Below the pieces are notes generated by a model. The model saw only the letters and a list, made by a program, of their open reading frames with translations. It searched no databases and was not told the DNA's origin. DNA of 64,000 nucleotides from an uncultured Methanomassiliicoccus sp. (GTDB lineage: Archaea > Thermoplasmatota > Thermoplasmata > Methanomassiliicoccales > Methanomassiliicoccaceae): NCBI GenBank assembly GCA_905202485.1, contig CAJKRY010000009.1:20187-84186 (forward strand). Reading direction: 5' to 3'. Of the stretch, positions 18,062 to 27,269 are shown in pieces. How positions within the stretch are numbered: position 1 is the stretch's first letter; the number at the start of each line of letters is the position of its first letter. Position numbers and translations under genes: made by a program.

Positions 18062-18901
18062 ATGGTTCATCTGGATGTAAACGGGGTCATGTTCAGCTAC
18101 GGTTCCAAAAAAGTGCTGGATGACGTGTCATTTTCCATCACCAACGGTGAAATAGTCGGCATAATCGGCCAGAACGGATCGGGAAAGACGACTCTTCTGA
18201 ACTGCATTAATTCCGAATACAGGCCGAAACACGGATCAATTGTTATCAGGAATTTTTCACCGGATGTTTTTGAAAGCAAGGACAAACAAAACCCTTCAGC
18301 GGATGTTCAGGATCTCTCCAACGCAGAGAGGTCGAGAATAATCGCTACTGTAGAACAGAATTCATCCATGTCTTTTCCATTTTCAGTCATGGAGACTGTG
18401 CGCATGGGACGATATTCCCATACGGGCATGTTTGATGATGACGATGAAGAAGAGATTGCGAAGATATGTGAAGTAATGAAATCCACCGGTATTCTGAAAT
18501 TTGCCGACCGGTCGGTAAATGAACTCAGTGGTGGAGAATGGAGGAGAGTCATGATTGCTCAGGCATTGGCACAGGAGCCGGAAATACTGCTGCTTGACGA
18601 ACCTACCCTTCATTTAGATATTAACCACCAGTTTGAGCTGATGGATCTTCTTAAAAAGATCGTCTCTGAAAGAAACATTCTGATCGTCATCGTGACCCAC
18701 GATCTTCCGCTGGCTGCCAGATACTGCGATAAAATCATCATTATGAAAGACGGTAAAATTGTAGATGCCGGATCTGCAAAAGACACTGTTACGACTGCTA
18801 ACATTGAAAACATCTTTCACATGCGTGCCAAGATCGGTTATGACAAAGACATTGAAGGAATCGGAGTATTTTTGATTGGAAAAATTGATAATAATGAATA
18901 A
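18062..18901 (+). CDS. ABC importer ATPase of operon C
   Basis: 279-residue cytoplasmic ATPase. It has Walker A GQNGSGKTT (about 36-44), the signature LSGGEWRRVMIAQA, Walker B ILLLDEPT, the D-loop LHLD and the H-loop in VTHD. It is the last gene of operon C, one base after the permease stop. It differs from the A and B ATPases in keeping the canonical LSGGE signature and in its C-terminal tail, so importer C is not a recent copy of those. A spacer segment of about 15 residues after the first lobe (SKDKQNPSADVQDLSN) is longer than in the paralogues. Confidence 0.93.
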   Translation: MVHLDVNGVMFSYGSKKVLDDVSFSITNGEIVGIIGQNGSGKTTLLNCINSEYRPKHGSIVIRNFSPDVFESKDKQNPSADVQDLSNAERSRIIATVEQNSSMSFPFSVMETVRMGRYSHTGMFDDDDEEEIAKICEVMKSTGILKFADRSVNELSGGEWRRVMIAQALAQEPEILLLDEPTLHLDINHQFELMDLLKKIVSERNILIVIVTHDLPLAARYCDKIIIMKDGKIVDAGSAKDTVTTANIENIFHMRAKIGYDKDIEGIGVFLIGKIDNNE

Positions 18902-19118
18902 GAATTATATTATTTTCCAACAGGATTTCTTCAACTTACAGAACAGTAGAATTCATAGATTGGATGGATTCATGATCAGTCATTTTTGGTCATTCCTGTA
19001 TTTATATGAAAATGCCGGATGTGGAAAAATATGTTGAGTTATGCAGTGATCTCTGAAAAAGCAAGACACATCTTACTGAAGAAATCACTGCGTCTCTAAA
19101 TCACTTTGGGGGATAGAG
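18902..19118 (+). promoter_or_regulatory. intergenic region upstream of operon B
   Basis: 217 bp without a gene. It holds ATTGGATGGATT at 18959-18970, sharing the first eight bases of the motif seen upstream of operons A and C, and an inverted repeat GCAGTGAT (19043-19050)/ATCACTGC (19084-19091). GGGGGAT at 19108-19114 is the RBS for the TTG start at 19119. Confidence 0.45.
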
Positions 19119-21794
19119 TTGAAGAAATCTAGCATCTTGGCAGTCGCGGCATTTGTTGTCGTTGCAGCTCTTATCGTATGTGCAGTTTATATATTGCCAA
19201 TTGGTGAGGCTGATAAACCGACCAGTGACGGAGGGAGTACACACTACATTCCGTCAAAGAATTATGAATATGTGGGAGAACAGGTAAATTCATCCAATTG
19301 GAATTATTGGTTTGGTAATCTTGATCTTCCCGGGGTATCTGATTCAAAGACTCCAATTAAATCTGCTGACTTGGTAGAATTGTGGAAAATTGCAGATATT
19401 ATAGATGGCGGTTCTATGGTATGGGATGTACCTGGGTCTGCAATATGTGTGGGAGATAAAACTTACTTTTTTAGAGGCTCTGAAGACGCATTGTACTGTG
19501 TAACAACGGCAACAGGAAAAGTCATTGCAAAGGCGGAATGCGTTTCCGATTCAGTTTACAATATGGCGATTGCCTACGGAGACGGCAAGATCTTCGTACC
19601 CTGCAGGTCTGTAGACTCTACAGTTCTCAAGGTTTTTGATGCCAACACTCTGAAACAGCTTTATGTGTCTCAGCCGGTAAGCGGCGGAGAAGTGCAGGGT
19701 TCAATAGTTTACCACGAAGGAGCAATTTATTTTGGAACATACAACGGTGACTATGCCTGCTTCAGTTCAGAGGATATTGATCCGTCAGTAAGTAGCGAAG
19801 TAGTTCAGCCGCTGTGGGTTCTGGAAGGCAGCGGATGGTACAATGCAACTCCGGCCTTTGCTGGAAATTACTGCATAATTGCTGAGAAAGGCTATGACAT
19901 CGGCGGTTTGATAATCTATGTTCTGGATTCAAAAACTGGTGCAGTATACGATACTCACAAGATCTCTCATGAATACTGCGTTTCCGGCCTCACAATGTAC
20001 AAAGGGCGTGTGTATGTAGCTGCAAATGCTACTTCAGATTCGTCCTACGCTACCTCTGAAGACAACAGAGGCAAAAACCTTATAATTCACTCTTATGAAA
20101 TAAACTCTGACGGAACACTTGATATTTTTTCTGAAAAGAAATGGAAATCTGACATTGAAGACGGCGGTACGCAAGCTACTCCACTGTTCTACAACGACAG
20201 GCTTTACATAGGCGGCGGAGGAAGTACTATGGGTACAAACGAGCCGTTTACCGTTCTCAATATCGCTGATGACGGAACAATGTTTTCAGCATACAGTGAC
20301 AGAAGCAACGGCATTTTAACAAAGAGCTCAGCCTCCATCACAACAGCCTATGCAACTGAAGAAAACGATTATGCAGTTTACATATATATTATAGAATACG
20401 GAACCGTAAAGACCGGCGACAGCACAGGCCTGATCGGTTCAGCAGATATTAAAATTCTCAAAGATTCCAAAGGACAGACTGAACTTGAAGTCGTAGGTAC
20501 CTTAACTCCTTCAGTAGAACAGTTTGCTTTCCAAAGCTTTACTATTTCTCCTGACGGCTATCTTCTGATACGCAATGATTCCACATTGTTCTGTTACGGG
20601 CCTAATGATGCATCATCTGCTAAGTATACAGCAGAAGATGTGGTAAATGCCATTGACAGAGTGGCAAGTCAGATTTCAAAAGGAAACTATGTCAACTTTA
20701 AAGAAGTTGGCATGATTGAGTACAGATACGCTTCTCTGAGCGAGAGTGAAAAGAGCAAAATAACTAATTACCAAGATCTTCAGGATCTATACTGCACCGT
20801 ATCATTCATTGTCAGTGATTCTGAAACAATCGAAGTAAAAGTTCCGAAAGGTTCAATTGCACACGCGCCGTTCTTTAAAGTCTCAGATGATAAAATATTC
20901 TCAGAGTGGGAAACAAATTCCTCTAAGACCTGGAATATCTGGGAAGACAGAGTTACTGAGGACATTACATTAATTGCAAAATATGAACAGACCGTTAAAG
21001 TCTCCTTTGATTCAAACGGCGGTTCTTCAGTGAATCCGCTTTATGTCGGAAAAGGCGATGTAATGGGATATGTATGCGAACCTGAACGCAGCGAATACAC
21101 CTTTGCCGGCTGGTTCTCGAACAGTACTGAATACACTCCGCAGCACACAAAAGTCTCATCAGATGTAACTCTGAAAGCTAAATGGCTCGGCAATCACACT
21201 ATCTCCTTTGATTCAAACGGCGGTTCGAAGGTAGATACAAAAATGCAGGCGACTACCGGCATGGAGATCAGCAAACTGCCGACTACCAGCAGATCAGGCT
21301 ACACATTCTTAGGATGGTACTCTGGAGACACTAAATACATTGACGGAATGACTTACTCTGCAGACAAAGACATCACCCTTAAAGCAAAGTGGAAGGAAAA
21401 CACTTCGTCTACAGTCTCTACTGCAAAAGGAGTGACGGCTACAGGAACATTCCCTGCAGATGTTAAAATCAGCACTGTAGTGCCTTATGAATTCGGATCC
21501 ACTGTACTTAAGATCAAACAGACTGCAGGCGTATCTTTAGACTTCATTCAGATCACGATCAGCGGCGACGGCGTATCTGGAGGTATTCCACTTTCAATAG
21601 GACTGCCAGTCGGTGAATCATACGGGTCTGCTGCAGTTTACTATTATGATAATTCATCGAACTCAGTGAAGACAGTCAACGGAACGATCGCCGAGGGAAT
21701 GCTGAACTTTACACTCAAAGGAAACACGACAAGTTCTGGAATAGATGTGGTAATTGGAATATCAACAGGTTCTGATCTTCCAAATCATATTTAA
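19119..21794 (+). CDS. secreted PQQ-propeller protein with three InlB B-repeats
   Basis: 891 residues starting at a TTG codon; GGGGGAT six bases upstream supports it and there is no nearby ATG giving a signal. An N-terminal hydrophobic helix (ILAVAAFVVVAALIVCAVYIL) anchors or exports it. A PQQ-type propeller covers about 80-540 (blade motifs such as GSEDALYCVTTATGKVIAK and GAIYFGTYNGDYAC). Three InlB B-repeat/Flg_new modules follow (about 560-760; FAGWFSNSTEY, FLGWYSGDTKY, ending ITLKAKW). A beta-rich C-terminal domain completes it. No C-terminal anchor. It begins the operon B gene run, nine bases before the DUF4430 protein, so it is probably part of the same uptake or surface-capture machinery; a general adhesin role is the alternative. 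Confidence 0.78.
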   Translation: MKKSSILAVAAFVVVAALIVCAVYILPIGEADKPTSDGGSTHYIPSKNYEYVGEQVNSSNWNYWFGNLDLPGVSDSKTPIKSADLVELWKIADIIDGGSMVWDVPGSAICVGDKTYFFRGSEDALYCVTTATGKVIAKAECVSDSVYNMAIAYGDGKIFVPCRSVDSTVLKVFDANTLKQLYVSQPVSGGEVQGSIVYHEGAIYFGTYNGDYACFSSEDIDPSVSSEVVQPLWVLEGSGWYNATPAFAGNYCIIAEKGYDIGGLIIYVLDSKTGAVYDTHKISHEYCVSGLTMYKGRVYVAANATSDSSYATSEDNRGKNLIIHSYEINSDGTLDIFSEKKWKSDIEDGGTQATPLFYNDRLYIGGGGSTMGTNEPFTVLNIADDGTMFSAYSDRSNGILTKSSASITTAYATEENDYAVYIYIIEYGTVKTGDSTGLIGSADIKILKDSKGQTELEVVGTLTPSVEQFAFQSFTISPDGYLLIRNDSTLFCYGPNDASSAKYTAEDVVNAIDRVASQISKGNYVNFKEVGMIEYRYASLSESEKSKITNYQDLQDLYCTVSFIVSDSETIEVKVPKGSIAHAPFFKVSDDKIFSEWETNSSKTWNIWEDRVTEDITLIAKYEQTVKVSFDSNGGSSVNPLYVGKGDVMGYVCEPERSEYTFAGWFSNSTEYTPQHTKVSSDVTLKAKWLGNHTISFDSNGGSKVDTKMQATTGMEISKLPTTSRSGYTFLGWYSGDTKYIDGMTYSADKDITLKAKWKENTSSTVSTAKGVTATGTFPADVKISTVVPYEFGSTVLKIKQTAGVSLDFIQITISGDGVSGGIPLSIGLPVGESYGSAAVYYYDNSSNSVKTVNGTIAEGMLNFTLKGNTTSSGIDVVIGISTGSDLPNHI

Positions 21795-21803
21795 GGTGAA
21801 AAA

Positions 21804-22754
21804 ATGAATAAAAAATCAACAATTGCCGTTGTCGTCATCATTGTTGCCTTGCTGGCTGTGGTCGCAGTCTTTGCTTTGCAAAGCGGCAGCTCCGACGACA
21901 AGGAGATAAAAGAAGTCAATGCTACAGTTCATCTAGGCTTCTCAGACGCAGAAGTATCATCGACCGGGTTTGGAAACACCATTGCAGCAATTCTTGCTTC
22001 AGCATTTCCCGACTGCGATATTCAGTACAGCAGCAATGGCAGCATAGCTTCGGTTGACGGTGTAGATAACACCAATAAAAATACCTGGGTGGTGTTTAAG
22101 TGGGCTTCCCCGGACGGCTGGGATGTACTTTCAGTCTCAGCCAATTCTAAAATAGAGCTTCCAGAAGGAGTGACGCTTGCACTGCATTACGCTGAAAAAA
22201 CAAAAGACGACCAGGGCAAGATATCGTACTCAGCACCAGACATTGATGTCGAATACAAGGTATATTTCTTCCTTCAGTTCAAAGAAGGATACGATCATAA
22301 CGATATCATCCGCAGCATTCTTACAGAGCAGGAACGCAAAGACGGATTCTGGATTGAAGGAACTGGAGAGAATGTCATAGAGTGCCTGCAGGATGCAGTC
22401 TACACGTATCTTCTGCATGATACTTACACAGATGAAGATAAGAAAGAAATTCTCTCATATGACGAACGCAGAGAATCATACGGCTGGCTGAATAAATTCT
22501 TAGGCTGGGAAGACACAAGAGTCAGCACATCTGGGGGAGATTACGGAACCTGGACCTACTGGTCTCAGTACACGTATGAACCCGACGCGGAAATTCTGAA
22601 TGATGCAAGCGAATGGAGTTACAACCAGCTGTCGTTGGGACAATATGACATTACTGAATGCCACTACTTTGCTCTGATTCTTCAGACAACCACTGTGGAA
22701 ACTGTAAACATCCCGATAGCGACGACTCCGGCAGAAATACCTGCAGGTTTGTGA
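21804..22754 (+). CDS. secreted two-module DUF4430-like protein of operon B
   Basis: 316 residues. GGTGA stands five bases before the ATG. The signal/anchor helix is STIAVVVIIVALLAVVAVFAL. Module 1 (about 35-150) opens with NATVHLGFSDAEVSSTGFG and closes with VTLALHYAEK. Module 2 (about 155-305) has YFFLQFKEGYDHNDI, FWIEGTGENVIECLQDAV, WTYWSQYTYEP and SYNQLSLGQYDI, nearly the same pattern as in the 12863 protein. These are DUF4430-type domains, whose structural relatives bind cobalamin. It lies directly upstream of the binding-protein gene, which itself begins with a similar module, so it may act as a surface ligand scavenger (inference). Confidence 0.77.
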   Translation: MNKKSTIAVVVIIVALLAVVAVFALQSGSSDDKEIKEVNATVHLGFSDAEVSSTGFGNTIAAILASAFPDCDIQYSSNGSIASVDGVDNTNKNTWVVFKWASPDGWDVLSVSANSKIELPEGVTLALHYAEKTKDDQGKISYSAPDIDVEYKVYFFLQFKEGYDHNDIIRSILTEQERKDGFWIEGTGENVIECLQDAVYTYLLHDTYTDEDKKEILSYDERRESYGWLNKFLGWEDTRVSTSGGDYGTWTYWSQYTYEPDAEILNDASEWSYNQLSLGQYDITECHYFALILQTTTVETVNIPIATTPAEIPAGL

Positions 22755-22764
22755 GGTGAAAAGA

Positions 22765-24150
22765 ATGAAAGCAGTCAAAATCAAGCTCCTGGCATCATTC
22801 ATGTGCATAATCTTGATTTTGACTATAACCCCTTTAATGGGGCTTACCACAGCAGCTCAGGATACCAGAGAAGGAGTAATGATTGATTTCGGCTACTGGG
22901 ATGTTAACTGGACAGAAATGATATTCAGTGAAGATATGAGCGGCATTGATGCTCTGGAAGCTGCTTGCCACATAAACTCCTATGAAATAATTTATTTGAA
23001 TGAAGATGCCGGCACGGTTTATTCCGTAAACGGACAAATCAACCTTGACGGAAAGCAGTGGGGGATGTATGTCCAGCAGGACGGCGAATGGAAGTTTATC
23101 GAAAATCCGCAGGAAGTGAAAGTCTCAGACTATGATCTCGTGTGCTGGGCTAGAGCTTCAGGTGAGGATGATTTAGTTCCCGGAGCCGACTACTCAGGAT
23201 TCAATTATTACAGCTACGCTACCAACGGAAAATCATTATCCTCTGGAGAAGATTTAAAGGTGGTATCGCTGGCGCCTTCGATAACTGAAATAATCGCTTC
23301 AGTGGGAGGAACTCAGTATCTCATAGGGACTGATCTGTACAGCAATTATCCTCAGGAAATTGCAGATGGAAAGAACAGCGGAGATATTTCTGTAGTGGGA
23401 GGATACACAGACCCCAGCTATGAATGGATCATCAAGCTGAGGCCGGACGTCGTATTCTGCGATGGCGGAGTCGGAGAGCATCTGAATATGGCGAATAAGC
23501 TCCGTAAGTCCGGCATTGACTGTGTAGTGCTCTACGACGGCACAGACATCGACACTCTTTACGACAATATCTGGATCGTAGCCGCTTCATTGGGAATTGA
23601 AGAAAATGCCAATTCAGTAATAAATTCATTGAGGGGCACAATTAATGATGTAAAAGGAATAGTCGGAGTTCAAGCAGACAAAAGAGTGTTTGTGGCGCTG
23701 TCTGCAGACCCGTCTCCCTGGACTGCCGGTTCTGAAACATATATGAATGATTTGATAACAACCACCTCCGGCAGGAATATCTTCCAGAGCCAGGCTTCTT
23801 CATGGTTCATGGTTTCCAAGGAGCAGATAAGCCTCAAACAGCCGGATGTAATAATCATCATCATGGATTCCAGGCAGATCTCGACTGATGAAGACTATCA
23901 GAAGGTTATGGACTCCATCGACAGAATGTGGAGAGAGACTCCCGCATACCGCAACGGAGAAGTATACATCTTCTCAGGCAGCGCAGCGGATCTGCTCTCC
24001 AGACCTGGACCGAGACTGGCCGAAGCGGCAGAACTGATAGGAAAAATCTTCCACCCGGAACCGTTCCTCAGTGAGGATCCTCTTGATCTGATGCCGAAAT
24101 ATTTTGACAATAATTATCAGCAGTACTTAACACACCAGAGGGAGTTATGA
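22765..24150 (+). CDS. ABC importer binding protein with N-terminal DUF4430-like domain, operon B
   Basis: 461 residues from the ATG at 22765; GAGGTGA ends six bases earlier, and an in-frame GTG at 22756 lies inside that RBS, so the ATG is the likely start. The order is signal peptide (LLASFMCIILILTITPLMG), DUF4430-like module (about 30-150; VMIDFGYWDVNWTEM, WGMYVQQDGEWKFI) and BtuF-type fold from VVSLAPSITEIIASVGG, with LIGTDLYSNYP, RPDVVFCDGG and GPRLAEAAELIGKIFHPEP. It is a close paralogue of 4371-5753. It is the second gene after the DUF4430 protein and overlaps the propeller gene by 4 bp, so translation is coupled. Confidence 0.92.
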   Translation: MKAVKIKLLASFMCIILILTITPLMGLTTAAQDTREGVMIDFGYWDVNWTEMIFSEDMSGIDALEAACHINSYEIIYLNEDAGTVYSVNGQINLDGKQWGMYVQQDGEWKFIENPQEVKVSDYDLVCWARASGEDDLVPGADYSGFNYYSYATNGKSLSSGEDLKVVSLAPSITEIIASVGGTQYLIGTDLYSNYPQEIADGKNSGDISVVGGYTDPSYEWIIKLRPDVVFCDGGVGEHLNMANKLRKSGIDCVVLYDGTDIDTLYDNIWIVAASLGIEENANSVINSLRGTINDVKGIVGVQADKRVFVALSADPSPWTAGSETYMNDLITTTSGRNIFQSQASSWFMVSKEQISLKQPDVIIIIMDSRQISTDEDYQKVMDSIDRMWRETPAYRNGEVYIFSGSAADLLSRPGPRLAEAAELIGKIFHPEPFLSEDPLDLMPKYFDNNYQQYLTHQREL

Positions 24151-26081
24151 TGAATAAATCATGGATAGTGATCGCCGCCGTAGCTGCACTTATGCTGCTT
24201 CCCGCCCTACCCGTATCCAGTGCAGAAGGGGACATCAATCTTCTGCTGATTGACCTTGGAAACGGGCAGACCTACTGGTGTGAGGTAGAAAGCGGAACTT
24301 ATGCAGATCTTATTGCAGGCGCTGCCGATGACCTTGGTTTAGATGTAGATGCTTCCAATAAGTCGGATCTCTCTATAAACGGGCTGTCTTCAACAACCGT
24401 AAGCGGATTGATTACAATCCATACTAACTGGAAAATATACTCCTGGAATGGAACAAACTGGGAATACAATCCAAATGCAACTACCACCTCTCAGTATTCC
24501 GGAGGCATAGCAGCAGTCGGATATTATGCAGATGATTCTGCAGAGAATGTAATATGCCCGCAGTCTACACCGCAATATAAAACAGTCTGGACACAGTTTG
24601 GAGGCTCTTCTTCAGCTTATAACACATCAGACTCATACGGTGTAGAGAACCCGGCCCTGCCGGTAGAGTGGCACAGGACATACAACACAGGGTATGTGGA
24701 CTCAGGCCTGATAGTGGCAGGAGACCTGCTTTATCACACCACTGGAGGAAGCTGGGGATCCACCACAGACACTAAAGACCTCTGGGTCTACTGTCTCAAC
24801 AGATTCACAGGCAACATGGTCTGGGAGTATCACGGAAAATACGGTGCAGGGTATGAAGTCACTACGCCGGTAGTTGTCGGCAACATGCTGATCTTATCTT
24901 CAACATGCGGAGACATTTATTGTTTTGACAGATATAACGGAACTCTTCTCCATACTCTGTACATTGATTACAAGCCGCCGATGGATGAGGATGGAACAAT
25001 TCTCTGGGATGCTGAGATATTTGTGACTGGAGCCACCACCCCTGTCTATGATTCTGGAGCATTGTACTTCGGTTCGGCAGATGGCAAAGTTTACTGTTAC
25101 AGCATTAATTACAATGAAGGATTCAAAGAAGTCTGGTGTTACGACCCGCCGGATGATTACAGCGACTCCGCCGGTTACACAGGCACCAAGGGAACATTCT
25201 ACTTCCATGCGCCGACCATTGCTGAAGTTGACGGCAAAAGAATGCTGTTTATCGGTAATTACGGAGGATACTTGCATGCGCTGGATGCTGCTACAGGAAA
25301 AGCGGTATGGGTTAAACAGGTCATTGATGTATCTGAAATAAATACGGCTAAGCCGCATCTGCCGGGATCTGCTGCCGTAGTCTCTGTAAACAAAGAGAGC
25401 ACAAAGCTGCTGGTAACTGGCACTGACGGAGGCATGTCTGTATCTTTAGGATACATCATGGCACTGGATCCGAAGACTGGAGAAGGCTACAACGGAGAAG
25501 ATTACATCTGGAAAATAAATGCTCTTTTCACAACTCCTGTTGTAGATTCCGACGGATTTTATACATACCTGAGCCCGTCTAATCCGGGAGATTCAAAAAT
25601 AACGAAATCTGACGGTACAGAAGTGGATATTACTGAATCAGTGTGTAAATTCGACTGGGACGGTAATCTTGTCTGGATGTGCGACTACAGTAAGTTTGTC
25701 AAGTCGCCGCTGACGCTTGCGGACGGAGTGCTCTACGCTATGGAATATTCTGCCGGCGGAATTGAAGGAAAGTATGGAGAAGCAGGACATCTTGCAGCAG
25801 TAAACGCAGAGGATGGAACTCTGCTTTGGAAAGTATTCCTTGAGCCCTGTACTTCCGACTCATACTCAATGGTGCAGGCAACGGTAATCGACGGCAAGAT
25901 CTACGTGGGAAATGACTACGGAGCCGTATACTGTCTGTCTGACATAGCGGGTCCCAGTTCTGTAGAGTCGGAAATAAACTCGCTGCAGACTGCCGGATTC
26001 AATCACTGGTCCTGGTATGTTCTGATAGCAGCGATCGCTGCTACCATGTCATTGTTTATCATATTTTACAGGGGAGCTTGA
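24147..26081 (+). CDS. secreted DUF4430-like/PQQ propeller protein with C-terminal helix
   Basis: 644 residues, starting at an ATG that overlaps the previous stop. Signal peptide (WIVIAAVAALMLLPALPVSSA); DUF4430-like module (about 30-140; LLLIDLGNGQTYWCEVESG, WKIYSWNGTNWEY); PQQ-type propeller (about 175-600; GALYFGSADGKVYCYSI, MLFIGNYGGYLHALDAATG); and a final membrane helix HWSWYVLIAAIAATMSLFII. The whole corresponds to the N-terminal two thirds of the operon A fusion protein. Its TGA stop at 26079-26081 is immediately followed, in the same frame, by the ATG of the permease; a GGGGAG RBS five bases before that ATG indicates a real restart. The helix would tether the propeller on the outer face beside the permease. 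Confidence 0.88.
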   Translation: MMNKSWIVIAAVAALMLLPALPVSSAEGDINLLLIDLGNGQTYWCEVESGTYADLIAGAADDLGLDVDASNKSDLSINGLSSTTVSGLITIHTNWKIYSWNGTNWEYNPNATTTSQYSGGIAAVGYYADDSAENVICPQSTPQYKTVWTQFGGSSSAYNTSDSYGVENPALPVEWHRTYNTGYVDSGLIVAGDLLYHTTGGSWGSTTDTKDLWVYCLNRFTGNMVWEYHGKYGAGYEVTTPVVVGNMLILSSTCGDIYCFDRYNGTLLHTLYIDYKPPMDEDGTILWDAEIFVTGATTPVYDSGALYFGSADGKVYCYSINYNEGFKEVWCYDPPDDYSDSAGYTGTKGTFYFHAPTIAEVDGKRMLFIGNYGGYLHALDAATGKAVWVKQVIDVSEINTAKPHLPGSAAVVSVNKESTKLLVTGTDGGMSVSLGYIMALDPKTGEGYNGEDYIWKINALFTTPVVDSDGFYTYLSPSNPGDSKITKSDGTEVDITESVCKFDWDGNLVWMCDYSKFVKSPLTLADGVLYAMEYSAGGIEGKYGEAGHLAAVNAEDGTLLWKVFLEPCTSDSYSMVQATVIDGKIYVGNDYGAVYCLSDIAGPSSVESEINSLQTAGFNHWSWYVLIAAIAATMSLFIIFYRGA

Positions 26082-27269
26082 ATGACTATTGCCAGTAGAA
26101 ATAAGATTAATATTTCATCACCTCAATTGGATGATAACTCCGATTCATGGATCATCAAGACACGCAGAACTTTCAGCAGGGCCTTCGGAAGAATGAAAGA
26201 TGATATGGACCCCGGCGATGAAAGCGACATAGCTTTGAAGAAAAAGAGATTCATAATTATTTCCGTATTTGGAATAATTATGGCCCTCATCGCTTTCTTT
26301 ATTTCCATTTCAATTGCAGCAGGAGGAGTAATACCGATAAGCGATGCCATTTCATCATTGATTTCATCTATCGCAAAGCACGGAACGAATCTGAATGAGG
26401 AAGAGCTATATATCTTTGAATCAAGGCTCCCCAGAGCTTTGGCGGCCATCGCCGTCGGTGCCGGACTGTCGATAGCCGGTTGCATGTATCAAGCCATCAT
26501 CAGGAATCCTCTCGTAGATCCATATATTACTGGAGTTTCGTCAGGAGCCGGCTGTCTGGCAGTAGCTGTCGGAGCAATAGGTACTTCCATTCCATTCATG
26601 GGTGCTGACAATCTGTATTTAGTTCCGATCGCAGCAATAATCGGGGGTCTGGTAGCATTTGGCATCACCATGCTGGTGGCGGAATGCTCCGGAGGATCGG
26701 CAACCAACTACATTCTGGCAGGTGTGATTGTCGGATTCGCATTCTCCTCAATACAGACAATATTTATTTCAATGGCCAAAGACAACTTCAGCGATGTCAT
26801 GTGGTGGCTTTACGGCTCATTTGCTCAGGTCACCTGGGAAAATGCATGGCTGGTTTTTATTCCTGTGATATTTTTGTCTTTGCTGTCAATGCTCTGGGCA
26901 AGAGAGTTTAATCTGTTCATGATGGGTGAGGAGCAGGCAAAACAATTAGGATTAAATGTAAAATTATTCAAAAGAAGCATGATGATTCTTGCTTCGATTC
27001 TTACTGCGCTCTGTGTTGCATTTGTAGGAATAATCGGATTCGTGGGTCTGGTAGTGCCCCATGCCTGCAGAATGGCTTTAGGTGGCGACCACCGTCTGAT
27101 CATGCCGGCCAGCATAATTATCGGAGCCATGCTGATGCTGTTTGCAGATATTGTAGCAAGGATGGCTATGATACCCATGGAACTGCCTGTAGGCGCCATC
27201 ACAGCCATCATCGGCACTCCGGTGTTTGCCTACATGCTGATAAAAAAGGGGCGTGAGTACGATGGCTGA
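26082..27269 (+). CDS. FecCD/BtuC-type permease of importer B
   Basis: 395-residue membrane subunit. A 50-residue charged N-terminal extension (KINISSPQLDDNSDSWII onward) precedes a normal FecCD core with LPRALAAIAVGAGLSIAG, YITGVSSGAGCLA, the LFMMGEEQAKQLGLNV coupling region, GFVGLVVPHACRMALGGDHR and ELPVGAITAIIGTPVFAYML. The core is strongly similar to the permease half of 1537-4374. It begins directly after the propeller gene's TGA in the same frame, and the extension replaces the short linker of the fusion. The DNA at 26126-26137 reads ATTGGATGATAA, one base off the motif upstream of operons A and C, possibly by chance. It overlaps the ATPase gene by 8 bp. Confidence 0.94.
   Translation: MTIASRNKINISSPQLDDNSDSWIIKTRRTFSRAFGRMKDDMDPGDESDIALKKKRFIIISVFGIIMALIAFFISISIAAGGVIPISDAISSLISSIAKHGTNLNEEELYIFESRLPRALAAIAVGAGLSIAGCMYQAIIRNPLVDPYITGVSSGAGCLAVAVGAIGTSIPFMGADNLYLVPIAAIIGGLVAFGITMLVAECSGGSATNYILAGVIVGFAFSSIQTIFISMAKDNFSDVMWWLYGSFAQVTWENAWLVFIPVIFLSLLSMLWAREFNLFMMGEEQAKQLGLNVKLFKRSMMILASILTALCVAFVGIIGFVGLVVPHACRMALGGDHRLIMPASIIIGAMLMLFADIVARMAMIPMELPVGAITAIIGTPVFAYMLIKKGREYDG

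Noticed and set aside
26079..26084. TGA as a recoded codon (selenocysteine or readthrough) joining propeller and permease
   Set aside because: A good RBS precedes the ATG that follows, so separate translation explains it; no selenocysteine element is visible. Low-level readthrough cannot be excluded.
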